Below, piece by piece: positions 9,038-18,768 of a DNA stretch of 32,034 nt; positions within the stretch are counted from its first letter, which is position 1, and every line of letters begins with the position of its first letter. Below the pieces are notes generated by a model. That model worked only from the letters and a program-made list of their open reading frames with translations. It was not told the DNA's origin and made no database searches. The DNA lies in NCBI GenBank assembly GCA_945878455.1, contig CAMCUA010000006.1, forward strand, positions 1 through 32,034. The letters run 5' to 3'. The DNA is from Asaia bogorensis (lineage in GTDB: Bacteria > Pseudomonadota > Alphaproteobacteria > Rhodospirillales > CAMCUA01). The position numbers and the translations under genes are program-made.

Positions 9038-9572
9038 GGCCTGGATTCAACGGGCCCACTGTTTCCTGGGGGCGGTCGGCATAGGGCGAAGCAATGCCAA
9101 GCGATGCCAGTATGTCGGCCTCTAAATATTCCATATGTTCCGCCTCGGCATCGTGCTGATGATCGTAACCGAGAAGATGCAGCATACCATGTACGATCAT
9201 ATGGCACAGATGATCGGCAATCGGTTTGTCATCGCGCTCCGCCTCCGCGCAGACCGTTCCGTAGGCGACGACGACATCGCCCAGCAACAGCCCGGCTCCC
9301 ACGGCGGTCGGCGCGGTCGGCGCGGTGGGCTCGCCGTCCTGCTGCGGAAAAGACAGGACATTGGTCGGTTTATCGATATGGCGATAGCGTGCATTGAGCC
9401 CGCGAACCGTCGCATCGTCGGTGAGCAGTATACTGGCTTCGACGGCGCCGGGCACTCCCGCCGCGACCAGCGTTGCTCGCGCGGCGCGGCGGCAAAGGTC
9501 AACAGCGCCGGGCACGGTCTGCCGCCAATCGGTACAGGCGACACGGACCGCGATGCGGAGGGCTCTAGGCAT
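9018..9572 (-). CDS. ybeY: Endoribonuclease YbeY (rRNA maturation factor)
   Basis: Metal-binding motif HMIVHGMLHLLGYDHQHDAEAEHME; likely start [11 protein letters not shown] at 9572 overlapping the phoH stop. Confidence 0.93.
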   Translation of the reverse strand: MPRALRIAVRVACTDWRQTVPGAVDLCRRAARATLVAAGVPGAVEASILLTDDATVRGLNARYRHIDKPTNVLSFPQQDGEPTAPTAPTAVGAGLLLGDVVVAYGTVCAEAERDDKPIADHLCHMIVHGMLHLLGYDHQHDAEAEHMEYLEADILASLGIASPYADRPQETVGPLNPGHERRTT

Positions 9573-10605
9573 CCCGGTCGCGGTCTGACCCATCGGTCGA
9601 TTCATAGGGAGCGGAACTGCGCCTTCGGCTCTCCGCCTGATCGTAGGCACGGACGATGCGGCCAACCAGCGGGTGGCGCACCACGTCTTTGTCGGTGAAG
9701 GCCATGATGCCCACACCTTCGACATTCGACAGGATATCGATGGCATCGCGCAGGCCGGAACGGGTACCGCGCGGCAGATCGACCTGGCTAAGGTCGCCGG
9801 TCACCACCATCCTGGCGTTTTCGCCGAGCCGAGTCAGGAACATCTTCATCTGCACGGCGGTGGTATTTTGTGCTTCGTCGAGGATAACGAAAGCATTGGC
9901 CAGCGTTCGCCCGCGCATGAAGGCCAAGGGTGCAATTTCGATTTCGCCGTTTTCTAGACGCCGCGCCACCTGATTGGAGGGCAGCATGTCGTGCAGGGCG
10001 TCGTAAAGGGGGCGCAAATAGGGATCTACTTTTTCGCGCATGGTGCCGGGCAGAAAGCCCAGCTGTTCCCCAGCTTCCACCGCCGGGCGCGACAGCACGA
10101 TGCGGTCAACTTCGCCACGGACCAGCCGCTCCACCGCCTTGGCCACAGCCAGATAGGTCTTGCCGGTGCCTGCCGGACCAAGTCCGATGACCAACTCGTA
10201 ATCGTCGATGGCTTGGATATAGGCGGCTTGGTTGGGCGTCCGCGGGGTAATATGACGCTTGCGGGTATGGATGACCTGTTCGGCGCCAGCGGACTTGGGG
10301 CCGACGTGGGTCGCCATGCGCAGGGCGGCGGCGACCTCCTCCGGTCCTACGGGAAGGTGGCGGCGGAGCCTCATGTACAGAGCGTCGAGCACTTGATGCG
10401 TTGCCGCGACGGATTGCGGCTCGCCACTGACGACCACCTGATTGCCGCGGGCGTTGACGGTCACGTCCAGGGCGCGTTCGATGCGCGCCAGATTACCGTG
10501 ATGCGAACCGAACAGATCGGTGAGCAACCCATTGTCGTCGAATTCCAATTCGAGCCGGCGGATTTCGTCCGCACCGCTAGCCGATGTCGTTGCACCCGTC
10601 TTCAA
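9565..10605 (-). CDS. phoH: PhoH-like ATPase
   Basis: [47 protein letters not shown]...[39 protein letters not shown]. Confidence 0.95.
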   Translation of the reverse strand: MKTGATTSASGADEIRRLELEFDDNGLLTDLFGSHHGNLARIERALDVTVNARGNQVVVSGEPQSVAATHQVLDALYMRLRRHLPVGPEEVAAALRMATHVGPKSAGAEQVIHTRKRHITPRTPNQAAYIQAIDDYELVIGLGPAGTGKTYLAVAKAVERLVRGEVDRIVLSRPAVEAGEQLGFLPGTMREKVDPYLRPLYDALHDMLPSNQVARRLENGEIEIAPLAFMRGRTLANAFVILDEAQNTTAVQMKMFLTRLGENARMVVTGDLSQVDLPRGTRSGLRDAIDILSNVEGVGIMAFTDKDVVRHPLVGRIVRAYDQAESRRRSSAPYESTDGSDRDRDA

Positions 10606-11951
10606 GCAGCCACCCCACGATGGGCCATAAGGGTGCCGGAAAGACTATTGGCATGCGATGCATCAATGAACAAATCGACGATGGAGCCTTGCAAGGCTTC
10701 GGGGACGACGACATGCACCGGTTGCATATAGGGGCTGCGTCCCAGCAGCTGGCCCGGCCGGCGGCCGCGGCGGTCGAGCAATACCGACATCGATCGGCCG
10801 ACGCAGGCGCGATTGAAGTTTTCCTGAATGACCGCAAGACGCGCTTGCAATTGCGCCAGGCGGTCGATTTTGGCCGCCTCGGCAACTTGCCCCGCCATCT
10901 GGGCTGCCGGAGTGCCTGGACGCGGGCTGTACTTGAAGGAATAGGACTGGATGAATCCGATGTCGTCGACCAGAGCCAAGGTGGCTTGGACATCGGCCTC
11001 GGTTTCCCCTGGATAACCGACGATAAGGTCCGTCGACAGGGCCAGATCGGGCCTGGCGGTGCGCAGCCGTTCGACCAGCCGGCGATAATCCTCCGCTGTG
11101 TGTCGGCGATTCATCGACGCCAACACCCGGTTCGATCCCGACTGCACCGGCAGATGCAGGAAGGGCATCAATTGCGGCACATCGCGGTGGGCGGCGATCA
11201 GGTCGTCATCGACGTCGGCGGGGTAGGATGTGGTGTAACGGATGCGCTCGATACCATCGATGTCGGCGACGGCGCGGATCAACCGCCCGAGCGTCCATTC
11301 GCTGCCGGACGCGGCACCGTGATAGTTATTGACGTTCTGGCCCAACAGCGTGATCTCGCGCGCGCCCAGCGCCGCCAGATAGCGGGCCTCAGCCAGCACA
11401 TCTGCCGCCGGCCGTGAATACTCGGCGCCTCGCGTATAGGGCACCACACAAAACGTGCAGAACTTGTCGCAACCCTCTTGGATTGTCAGAAAGGCCGCAT
11501 GGTTTTCGACGCGGCCGGGCGGCGGCAGGCTGTCGAACTTCGATTCAGCCGGGAATTCGGTGTCGAGAACGACGCCACCGGCGCGACTGGCACGCGCCAC
11601 CATTTCGGGCAGACGGTGATAGGTCTGCGGCCCCAGAACGATGTCGACGAACGGTGCCCGTGTACGGATTTCAGCACCCTCGGCCTGCGCGACGCAGCCC
11701 GCAACGGCGACGATCATCGGCTGTCCGACCAGGCGTTTCTGCTCCTTGACCTCGCGCAGGCGGCCGAGTTCGGAAAAGACCTTCTCGGCGGCCTTTTCGC
11801 GAATGTGGCAGGTATTCAGGATGACCATGTCCGCACTGGCCACATCACCGGCCAACTCATAGCCGAGCGGCGCCAGGACATCCGCCATGCGGGCGGAGTC
11901 GTACACGTTCATCTGACAGCCGTAGGTCTTTATGTGGAGCTTTTTGGCCAA
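10602..11951 (-). CDS. miaB: tRNA-2-methylthio-N6-dimethylallyladenosine synthase MiaB
   Basis: [15 protein letters not shown], radical-SAM [16 protein letters not shown]-terminal TRAM-like segment. Confidence 0.96.
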   Translation of the reverse strand: MAKKLHIKTYGCQMNVYDSARMADVLAPLGYELAGDVASADMVILNTCHIREKAAEKVFSELGRLREVKEQKRLVGQPMIVAVAGCVAQAEGAEIRTRAPFVDIVLGPQTYHRLPEMVARASRAGGVVLDTEFPAESKFDSLPPPGRVENHAAFLTIQEGCDKFCTFCVVPYTRGAEYSRPAADVLAEARYLAALGAREITLLGQNVNNYHGAASGSEWTLGRLIRAVADIDGIERIRYTTSYPADVDDDLIAAHRDVPQLMPFLHLPVQSGSNRVLASMNRRHTAEDYRRLVERLRTARPDLALSTDLIVGYPGETEADVQATLALVDDIGFIQSYSFKYSPRPGTPAAQMAGQVAEAAKIDRLAQLQARLAVIQENFNRACVGRSMSVLLDRRGRRPGQLLGRSPYMQPVHVVVPEALQGSIVDLFIDASHANSLSGTLMAHRGVAA

Positions 11952-12048
11952 GGCTTGGCGATCTTCACGCGGTGCATTCAGCGCTGCGAAGCGACATGTC
12001 GGTCATACTTTAAGTTTCCAAGCTCCGACTCTGGTCTGTTCCAGTCAG

Positions 12049-12076
12049 AGGGTAGCATTCCGCCTTGCCCTGTCAA
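12049..12076 (-). promoter_or_regulatory. Candidate sigma70-type promoter for the miaB operon
   Basis: Minus strand TTGACA (12071-12076), 16-bp spacer, TACCCT (12049-12054), about 100 bp upstream of the miaB ATG. Confidence 0.45.
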
Positions 12077-12169
12077 GGAATGGCGGCAGTCGGATCCTGC
12101 CCCCGGTCTTGCCGCAGGGGCGCAAATCGGCTTATTGGTGATGCAACTGCAAACGAAGGAAGGGTCGCC

Positions 12170-13465
12170 GTGTCGCTGATTTTGGGCTGTATCGCCGACG
12201 ACCTGACTGGCGCCTCCGACCTGGCCAACACCCTGGTCAAGCAGGGTATGCCAACGATACAGACCGTCGGCCTGCCGGCAGGCGGGTTCAGCGCCCCCGG
12301 CGATGTAGCTGCGGCTGTTGTCGTCAGCCTCAAATCGCGGACGATACCGCCCGAGGATGCTGTTGCGCAGTCGCTGAACGCACTTGCTGCGTTGCGGGAA
12401 GCAGGCGCCCGCCAAATCCTGTTCAAGTATTGTTCAACTTTCGATTCAACCGATCAGGGCAATATTGGACCTGTTGGCGAGGCGTTGCTGGATGCCTTGG
12501 GCGCCGATTTCACTATTGCTTGCCCAGCTTTCCCCGTGAACGGCCGGACCATCTATAAGGGTCACCTGTTCGTCGGCAATGTATCGCTGGCGGAATCACC
12601 GATGCGCCAACATCCGCTGACGCCAATGACCGATTCCAATCTCGTCGCCGTGCTCAGCCGGCAGAGCCAGGGCAAGGTCGGTCTGGTGTCCTTTCAAACG
12701 GTCGCATCTGGGGTGGAGGCCATCCGCACCCGTTTCACCGAACTGCGCCGCGAGGGCGTGCGCCAAGCTGTCGTCGATGCTATTACCGACGACAACCTGT
12801 TGACCATCGGTGAGGCCTGTCGTGACCTGCTTCTGATCGGCGGCGGTTCGGGCATCGCGTTGGGCTTGCCAGGCAACTTCCGTGCCGCCGGGTTGCTGCC
12901 GGCGGGAGCCGCCGATACCCGCCTACCACCCGCGCGTGGTCAGGCCGCCGTACTGTCCGGAAGCTGTTCCCAGGCAACGCGCGATCAGGTTGCCTGGATG
13001 GCCGAACGGCGTCCGGCCTTGCGCATCGATCCTCTGAAGGCCGCGGCCGATAGTGCCGGTGTCGCCCGCGAGGCCTTGTTATGGGCGAACCGGCAATTGG
13101 CGGGCGGCCCGGTGCTGATCTATGCCACGGCAGAACCTGAAGAGGTCCGCAGGGCGCAGGAAAAACTGGGTGCGGCCGCCGCCGGCGAGGCCGTGGAACG
13201 AACCCTGGCCACTATCGCCATGGGCTTGATCGAAACTGGTGTCGCTCAATTGGTTATCGCCGGGGGGGAGACATCGGGCGCCGTCATCCAGGCGTTGAAC
13301 GTCGAGCGGCTGCGCATCGGGCCTGAGATCGACCCCGGGGTGCCATGGACCTACAGCCTGGGCCGCCCCAACCTGCACCTGGCGCTGAAATCGGGCAACT
13401 TCGGGGGCCGCGACTTCTTCCTTAAAGCTTTCGACAGGCTGAACGATATGGGAGAGCTACCATGA
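12170..13465 (+). CDS. otnK: Four-carbon acid sugar kinase family protein (OtnK-like, DUF1537); GTG start
   Basis: LILGCIADDLTGASDLANTLVKQGM...; QILFKYCSTFDSTDQGNIGPVGEAL; CPAFPVNGRTIYKGHLFV; LVIAGGETSGAVIQAL. SD GAAGGAAGGG just before GTG at 12170. Confidence 0.9.
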   Translation: MSLILGCIADDLTGASDLANTLVKQGMPTIQTVGLPAGGFSAPGDVAAAVVVSLKSRTIPPEDAVAQSLNALAALREAGARQILFKYCSTFDSTDQGNIGPVGEALLDALGADFTIACPAFPVNGRTIYKGHLFVGNVSLAESPMRQHPLTPMTDSNLVAVLSRQSQGKVGLVSFQTVASGVEAIRTRFTELRREGVRQAVVDAITDDNLLTIGEACRDLLLIGGGSGIALGLPGNFRAAGLLPAGAADTRLPPARGQAAVLSGSCSQATRDQVAWMAERRPALRIDPLKAAADSAGVAREALLWANRQLAGGPVLIYATAEPEEVRRAQEKLGAAAAGEAVERTLATIAMGLIETGVAQLVIAGGETSGAVIQALNVERLRIGPEIDPGVPWTYSLGRPNLHLALKSGNFGGRDFFLKAFDRLNDMGELP

Positions 13466-14097
13466 GCCCGGAAAGCCGCCTGCGCGAAGACATCTGCGCC
13501 ATCGGCAAGTCGCTATTCGACCGGGGCCTGACGTTCGGCAGTTCGGGCAACATCAGCGCGCGAACCGAAGGCGGCTGGTTGATGACGCCGACCAACGTGC
13601 GCCTCGGCAGCCTCGACCCGGCCCGCCTATCCAAGCTCGACGATGGCGGCAATCACATCGGCGGCGACAAGCCGACCAAGGAAACCTTCCTGCACATCGC
13701 CATGTACCGTCACCGGCAGAAGACAGGCGCGGTCGTACATTTGCATTCCACTCATTCAGTGGCCGTCTCTTGCCTGGCCGATGTCGATCCCGCCGACGTG
13801 CTGCCGCCGATCACGGCCTACTACATCATGCGCGTCGGCCGCCTGCCGTTGATCCCTTATTACGTGCCGGGCGACGTGGCCCTGGGCGATGCCATCGCCG
13901 CCTACGCGCCGAAGCATCACGCTGTTTTGCTGGCCAATCATGGGCCCGTGGTGGCTGGCGTCGATCTCGACAGCGCCGCCAATGCGATCGAAGAGCTGGA
14001 GGAAACCGCCAAACTGCATCTGCTACTGCGCGGCGAACGGACCCGATATCTTACGAGTGAACAGGTCGCTGAACTCAACCGCCGCTTTCCAACCTGA
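13462..14097 (+). CDS. otnC: Class II aldolase family protein, 3-oxo-tetronate-4-phosphate decarboxylase-like (OtnC-like)
   Basis: GLTFGSSGNISARTEGGWLMTPTN...VVHLHSTHSVAVSCL...HHAVLLANHGPVVAG; 4-bp overlap with the upstream kinase. Confidence 0.88.
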   Translation: MSPESRLREDICAIGKSLFDRGLTFGSSGNISARTEGGWLMTPTNVRLGSLDPARLSKLDDGGNHIGGDKPTKETFLHIAMYRHRQKTGAVVHLHSTHSVAVSCLADVDPADVLPPITAYYIMRVGRLPLIPYYVPGDVALGDAIAAYAPKHHAVLLANHGPVVAGVDLDSAANAIEELEETAKLHLLLRGERTRYLTSEQVAELNRRFPT

Positions 14098-14124
14098 TCG
14101 CCTGATCCGGCAGGGGCGGTATCC

Positions 14125-14997
14125 TCAGTACGGACGCTCGCCCTTGATCATGCAGCGGTAGAGCAGGCGGGGCTGCGTCGTATCGGCCGGATCGTAGTCG
14201 TAATTGGCCTTGTGCAGGGCCGACCGGTTATCCCACAGCAACATGTCGCCCAGCCGATACTGGTGGCTGTAGACATATTCCGGGCGGATGGCCTGCGCCA
14301 ACAAGTCGTCGAGCAGAGCCTGGGAATCCTCGGGGCTCATACCAACGATGTTTTCCGTCTTGTTCGGATGGAAGTAGAGCGCCTTGGTTCCCGTGCCGGG
14401 ATTAGTGCGCACCATGGGATGCAGGACCGGCTTCGGGTTTTCCCGTTTCTGCCGCTCCACGGCATCCTTATCCTCGATATGCGGCGCAGCACTACTGACC
14501 ATGACATTGACGGTTTGCAGGCGCGCGATCCTCTGCTTGGTCGTATCGGACAACAGGTCATAGCCGGCGCGCATATTGACCACGCTGGTGCCGCCTCCTG
14601 CCGTCGGCAGCTTGACGGCGTAGAGGATTGTGTATTTCGGCGGGTATTCCTGATTGGTGTGGTCGGTGTGCCAGCGCGGACCGAACTTCGGCACCGTGCC
14701 GTCCTGATTGCGGTCAAGGCTGGACAGCTCATGGACGAAGGGCACGCCGGGAATGGCATTGGCATCGTGGTAGCGTGCCATCGGCTCGCCGAAAAACGAC
14801 GATGCATCGAGGAACTGGCGCGGCGTGAACTTCTGATCGCGGATGACCAGGGCGATGTGTTGGGCAAGGGCTTCGTTGAGCCGTAACCGTGTAGCCTCGC
14901 CAAGCGGTTTGGTCAGGTCGATGCCAGTCACCTCGGCACCGATATGTTGAGAAAGCCGGGTGATCTTCATATCCTGCTGCGTGGCGAGGATTTGCAT
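14125..14997 (-). CDS. TauD/TfdA-family Fe(II)/2-oxoglutarate-dependent dioxygenase
   Basis: HIGAEVTGIDLTKPL...; FGPRWHTDHTNQEYPPKYTILYAVKLPTAGGGTSVVNM (HxD motif); GDMLLWDNRSALHKANYDYDP...RLLYRCMIKGERPY (distal His/Arg). Confidence 0.9.
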   Translation of the reverse strand: MQILATQQDMKITRLSQHIGAEVTGIDLTKPLGEATRLRLNEALAQHIALVIRDQKFTPRQFLDASSFFGEPMARYHDANAIPGVPFVHELSSLDRNQDGTVPKFGPRWHTDHTNQEYPPKYTILYAVKLPTAGGGTSVVNMRAGYDLLSDTTKQRIARLQTVNVMVSSAAPHIEDKDAVERQKRENPKPVLHPMVRTNPGTGTKALYFHPNKTENIVGMSPEDSQALLDDLLAQAIRPEYVYSHQYRLGDMLLWDNRSALHKANYDYDPADTTQPRLLYRCMIKGERPY

Positions 14998-15109
14998 GGT
15001 CGTTTCTCCCACTCTACGAATATCCCTTGAAGGAGATGTCGCATCCGACGTTGAGGTCGCGCAGTCTAATCGAATTTCCTACCCGGCACGTAGAGCCTTC
15101 GCAGACGGC

Positions 15110-15859
15110 TCAATAAGTCGCCCGGCCACCCGACATGTCGAAGGCAAAACCCGTGGTAAAGCTGCATTCCGGCGAGACGATCCAATCGATCATCGCCGCT
15201 GCCTCGGTCAGCGTGCCGGTACGCTTCATCGGAATACGGTCCGTCATATAACGCACTTGCTGTTCGGGCATGGCGGCAACCAAGTCAGTGCGGATCACGG
15301 CCGGCGCCAGTGCATTGATGGCTATGCCTGTTTCCGCATAATCCTTAGCGGCGCTTTTGACCATGCCGATCAATCCGGCCTTGGTCGCCGAATAGGCCAG
15401 CATCCCGGCGTTTCCCTCTTTACCGGCGATGGAGGCGACATGCAGAATTCGCCCGTAATTGCGGCTTAGCATCGCCGGCAATACGGACTGGGTGAGCAGC
15501 AGCGCCGACTTGAGGTTGACCCGATAGACCAAGTCGAAATCATCGGGATCGACCTCGTGGGCCTTGATGCCGGTGATACCCGTGATTCCGGCGCAATTGA
15601 CCAGGATGTCGATCCGGCCATGGGTGGCAACGACGGCGTTTGTCGCAGCGGCCAGCGCTATGCGGTCGGTAACGTCTACCGCGTGCGCCGCGAATCGCCC
15701 ACCAGCAGCAGAGATGTCGCGCGCAGCAACGGCCAACCCGTCGGCCAGGCGATCGAAGCCGATGATCGTCATGCCATGACTGGCCAGACGCTCGGCTGCA
15801 GCGCGGCCTATGCCACGCGCCGCACCAACAACAATGGCAACCTCATCGGCGCGGCTCAT
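15110..15859 (-). CDS. SDR-family NAD(P)-dependent oxidoreductase
   Basis: IVVGAARGIGRAAAERLASHGM (Rossmann motif), LVNCAG, SIAGKEGNAGMLAYSATKAGLIGM (S-Y-K); ATGA overlap with the LysR stop. Confidence 0.92.
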   Translation of the reverse strand: MSRADEVAIVVGAARGIGRAAAERLASHGMTIIGFDRLADGLAVAARDISAAGGRFAAHAVDVTDRIALAAATNAVVATHGRIDILVNCAGITGITGIKAHEVDPDDFDLVYRVNLKSALLLTQSVLPAMLSRNYGRILHVASIAGKEGNAGMLAYSATKAGLIGMVKSAAKDYAETGIAINALAPAVIRTDLVAAMPEQQVRYMTDRIPMKRTGTLTEAAAMIDWIVSPECSFTTGFAFDMSGGRATY

Positions 15860-16758
15860 CGGTCGCTGCCCAAATGGTTGGCCAATTGCGTCTTGAAGCA
15901 TTGCACGAACTCCCGGGCCAAGCGCGACAGCGGCCTAAACCGCGGGTAAAGCAGGCCGACGTTGATGCGCGTGGGTGGCATCAGCGGCCGGACCGCAAGG
16001 GAACTGAACGCCGCCGACCGCGAGGTGAATTCGTCGACCAAAGCGATGCCCAATCGCTTCGCCGCCAGCGAGCAGGCAACTGCTGAAAGGTTGGTTTCAA
16101 TCGCCGGGCGCAGCCGCAAGCCGGCAGCACGGAACGCCGCCTCCACCACCTCGCCATAACGGTTCTCGCGGGCATAGGAAATCAGTGGCTGATCGGCCAA
16201 GTCGTGAGGCGTCAATTCCTGCCGGGCGGCCAGCGGATGATCGGCGGGCAGCACGCAAACGATCCGCCCCGAACCAATGACTTCGGCCTGGATCAAGGGA
16301 TCGTCTTCGGTGAAATGAACGATGCCCAGATCGGCTTGTTGGGTATTGATCAGCTCGGCAACTTGTTGCGACAGGCGGACCAGGAGTTCGATATGCACGT
16401 TCGGTCGGTCGGTCTTGAACGCCACCAACGAATCGGGCACCAGATCGAAGGCGATGGCCGGCACCACGGCAAGGCGCAATAGGCCGATCTGGGTGTCGCG
16501 CAGTTCGACGGCCAATCGCCGCAATGTGCTGAGTCCGCCGTAAATAGGCTCGGCCTCAGCGAACAGGGTGCGGGCTTCTGGTGTCGGATAGAGGCCGCCG
16601 CGAATGCGTTCGAACAGCTTGAAACCGAGCAGTTCTTCGGTATGCCGCAGGATTTTGCTGACCGCCGGCTGGGTGACACCCAGCTCGCGGGCCGCTTCGC
16701 TGATGGAGTTCCGGCGCATAACCGCCGTGAACACCTCCAACTGACGGAGGTTGATCAC
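15856..16758 (-). CDS. LysR-family transcriptional regulator
   Basis: MINLRQLEVFTAVMRRNSISEAARELGVTQPAVSKILRHTEELLGFKLFER. Confidence 0.95.
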   Translation of the reverse strand: MINLRQLEVFTAVMRRNSISEAARELGVTQPAVSKILRHTEELLGFKLFERIRGGLYPTPEARTLFAEAEPIYGGLSTLRRLAVELRDTQIGLLRLAVVPAIAFDLVPDSLVAFKTDRPNVHIELLVRLSQQVAELINTQQADLGIVHFTEDDPLIQAEVIGSGRIVCVLPADHPLAARQELTPHDLADQPLISYARENRYGEVVEAAFRAAGLRLRPAIETNLSAVACSLAAKRLGIALVDEFTSRSAAFSSLAVRPLMPPTRINVGLLYPRFRPLSRLAREFVQCFKTQLANHLGSDR

Positions 16759-16818
16759 CGTTCCCGCCCTCCTCGCGGCATGCGAACTGTCGAGCTTCGA
16801 TAGCAGAATCTGGCGCCG

Positions 16819-17262
16819 TCAATTCTTCGACGAACGGCCCCGCCCACGCGATCCTACGGGCACACCGTAAAGCTCCAAACGATGACCAATCAACTCGAAG
16901 CCATGATCCCGGGCAATTTTTTCTTGGAGTCTTTCTATTTCCTGATTTTCGAACTCGATCACGCGTCCCGATTGGATATCTATCAAATGATCGTGGTGGT
17001 GTTCGGTGGTTTCCTCGTAACGGGAGCGTCCGTCGCCGAAATCGTGGCGCTCGACGATTCTGGCTTCTTCGAACAGGCGGACGGTGCGATAGACGGTAGC
17101 GATGCTAATGCGCGGATCGATTCCGGAGGCGCGTTGATACACCATCTCAACATCCGGGTGATCTTCTGATTCCGACAGAACACGGGCGATCAGACGCCGC
17201 TGTTCCGTCATCTTCATGCCTTTGTCCAGGCAGGCCCGCTCGATACGGGACACTTCCGGCAT
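16819..17262 (-). CDS. fur: Fur-family transcriptional regulator (Fur/Mur type)
   Basis: MKMTEQRRLIARVLSESEDHPDVEMVYQRASGIDPRISIATVYRTVRLFEEARIVERHDFGDGRSRYE..EHHHDHLIDIQSGRVIEF. Confidence 0.93.
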   Translation of the reverse strand: MPEVSRIERACLDKGMKMTEQRRLIARVLSESEDHPDVEMVYQRASGIDPRISIATVYRTVRLFEEARIVERHDFGDGRSRYEETTEHHHDHLIDIQSGRVIEFENQEIERLQEKIARDHGFELIGHRLELYGVPVGSRGRGRSSKN

Positions 17263-17338
17263 TATATCGCTCCGCCCAGGTTGGTCGGGCAGCGCCCGTT
17301 CGCGCAATCCGCACTATAGCAGGGCGGTTTCGGACGTC

Positions 17339-17758
17339 TCAACCTGTCTTGCGCCGCCGCTTGCGCGGCTTCGTGCCGAGCCCAATCTTCTTGGCAAGAT
17401 TACTGCGGTGCTTGGCGTAGTTGGGCGCTACCATGGGATAGTCCGAAGGCAAGCCCCAACGCTCGCGATATTGATCAGGGCTCATGTCATAGGCGGCTTT
17501 CAAGTGACGCTTCAACATTTTCAGTTTCTTGCCGTCTTCCAGGCAAACAACATAATCGGGGAAAATCGATTTTTTTACTGGCACAGCCGGTTGAGGCCGT
17601 TCCTGTACCGGTGTCGCTCCAACTGAATCCAGACTTCTATAGACTTCTTGGATGAGTTGCGGCAATTCGGAGAGTGCAACTGTATTGTTACCGACGTGCG
17701 CCGACACAATTTCAGTTGTCAGTTCGAGCAATTCACTTAAATTTGGCTTCTCAGTCAT
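17339..17758 (-). CDS. MucR/Ros-family zinc-finger transcriptional regulator
   Basis: DYVVCLEDGKKLKMLKRHLKAAYDMSPDQYRERWGLPSDYPMVAPNYAKHRSNLAKKIGLG is the diagnostic MucR block. Confidence 0.95.
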   Translation of the reverse strand: MTEKPNLSELLELTTEIVSAHVGNNTVALSELPQLIQEVYRSLDSVGATPVQERPQPAVPVKKSIFPDYVVCLEDGKKLKMLKRHLKAAYDMSPDQYRERWGLPSDYPMVAPNYAKHRSNLAKKIGLGTKPRKRRRKTG

Positions 17759-17830
17759 TTATTATAGGTCCTCACGTCCAAATGAACGGCCCTATATAAT
17801 GATTCAGTCACAGCATAGCAAGAACTTCTC

Positions 17831-18106
17831 ATGAATAGCTTGGCTAAAATCGATGAAGAGCCCCGGCACGATGTGCGTTTGGACATTACCGGCGAGATTT
17901 GTCCCATGACCTTCGTGAAGACGAAGTTGATGTTGGAGCGCATGGAACGCGGGCAGATCGCACTGGTCCGGCTAAAGGGACACGAACCGCTGACCAATGT
18001 GCCGCGCTCGCTGAAGGAACACGGCCACGAGGTATTGTCCTTGGAGCCTGAATCCGCCGCCGAACCTGCCGAAGGCGTGCATCAACTATTGTTCCGCAAG
18101 TCCTAA
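17831..18106 (+). CDS. TusA-family sulfurtransferase-like protein
   Basis: LDITGEICPMTFVKTKLMLERMERGQIALVRLKGHEPLTNVPRSLKEHGHEVLSLE: SirA/TusA fold with CPMT in place of CPxP. TATAAT at 17795-17800 upstream. Confidence 0.85.
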   Translation: MNSLAKIDEEPRHDVRLDITGEICPMTFVKTKLMLERMERGQIALVRLKGHEPLTNVPRSLKEHGHEVLSLEPESAAEPAEGVHQLLFRKS

Positions 18107-18768
18107 CCGACCTGCGGCGTCGCATCCGCACCGCGAATATAGAAGGGGGCGGGCATGCGGGTTCCGATGGTCGCCCGGCTGACCGCCAGTGCCGCCACAA
18201 TCGCCGGATCGGCCGCTATCCGCGTGCTGGCGAGACGGACATCGCGACCGAGCGCCATCGCTGCCGATACCATCGCGGCAGCAGCATCCCCAACGATCAC
18301 CAGGCGTCCTGCCGGGGCCCGCTGGGCTGCCGCCTCTGGACTGGCGGCCAAGGGTGTCGCCAGGGGCTGAAGCGTCGAATCAAAGAACTGGGCAAAGATG
18401 TCACCGCGCTTGCTGTCAATCGCCGCCATGACGATGTCGTCAGCGGATAGGTCGCTGGATGCGCCCGCCGCCAAGGCTTCGAGGTTGGTAATGCCGATAC
18501 AGGGCAGGCTGCGTGCCAAGGCCAAACCGCGTGCGGCGGCTAGGCCTACTCGGATGCCCGTAAAGGAACCCGGTCCGACAGTAACGGCCAGCAGATCGAG
18601 ATCGGCGAAAGCACAGCGGGCTTCTGCCAAAACGTCTTGGACCATAGGCATCAGTACTTCGGACTGGCCGCGTGCCATGGGCACATATCGCTGCGCCAGG
18701 ACCGTTCCATTCCGGCAGACGGCAGCCGAACAGGCAACGGTTGCCGTATCGAATGCCAACACGATCAC
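18103..18768 (-). CDS. tsaB: tRNA threonylcarbamoyladenosine biosynthesis protein TsaB; start uncertain (GTG about 18768)
   Basis: VIVLAFDTATVACSAAVCRNGTVLAQR...LLAVTVGPGSFTGIRVGLAAARGLALA. Confidence 0.92.
   Translation of the reverse strand: MIVLAFDTATVACSAAVCRNGTVLAQRYVPMARGQSEVLMPMVQDVLAEARCAFADLDLLAVTVGPGSFTGIRVGLAAARGLALARSLPCIGITNLEALAAGASSDLSADDIVMAAIDSKRGDIFAQFFDSTLQPLATPLAASPEAAAQRAPAGRLVIVGDAAAAMVSAAMALGRDVRLASTRIAADPAIVAALAVSRATIGTRMPAPFYIRGADATPQVG

Noticed and set aside
17757-17770. TATAAT on the minus strand just before the mucR ATG as a mucR promoter
   Set aside because: It ends only 2 nt before the ATG, so a normal TSS would fall inside the coding region; probably chance in an AT-rich divergent intergenic region.
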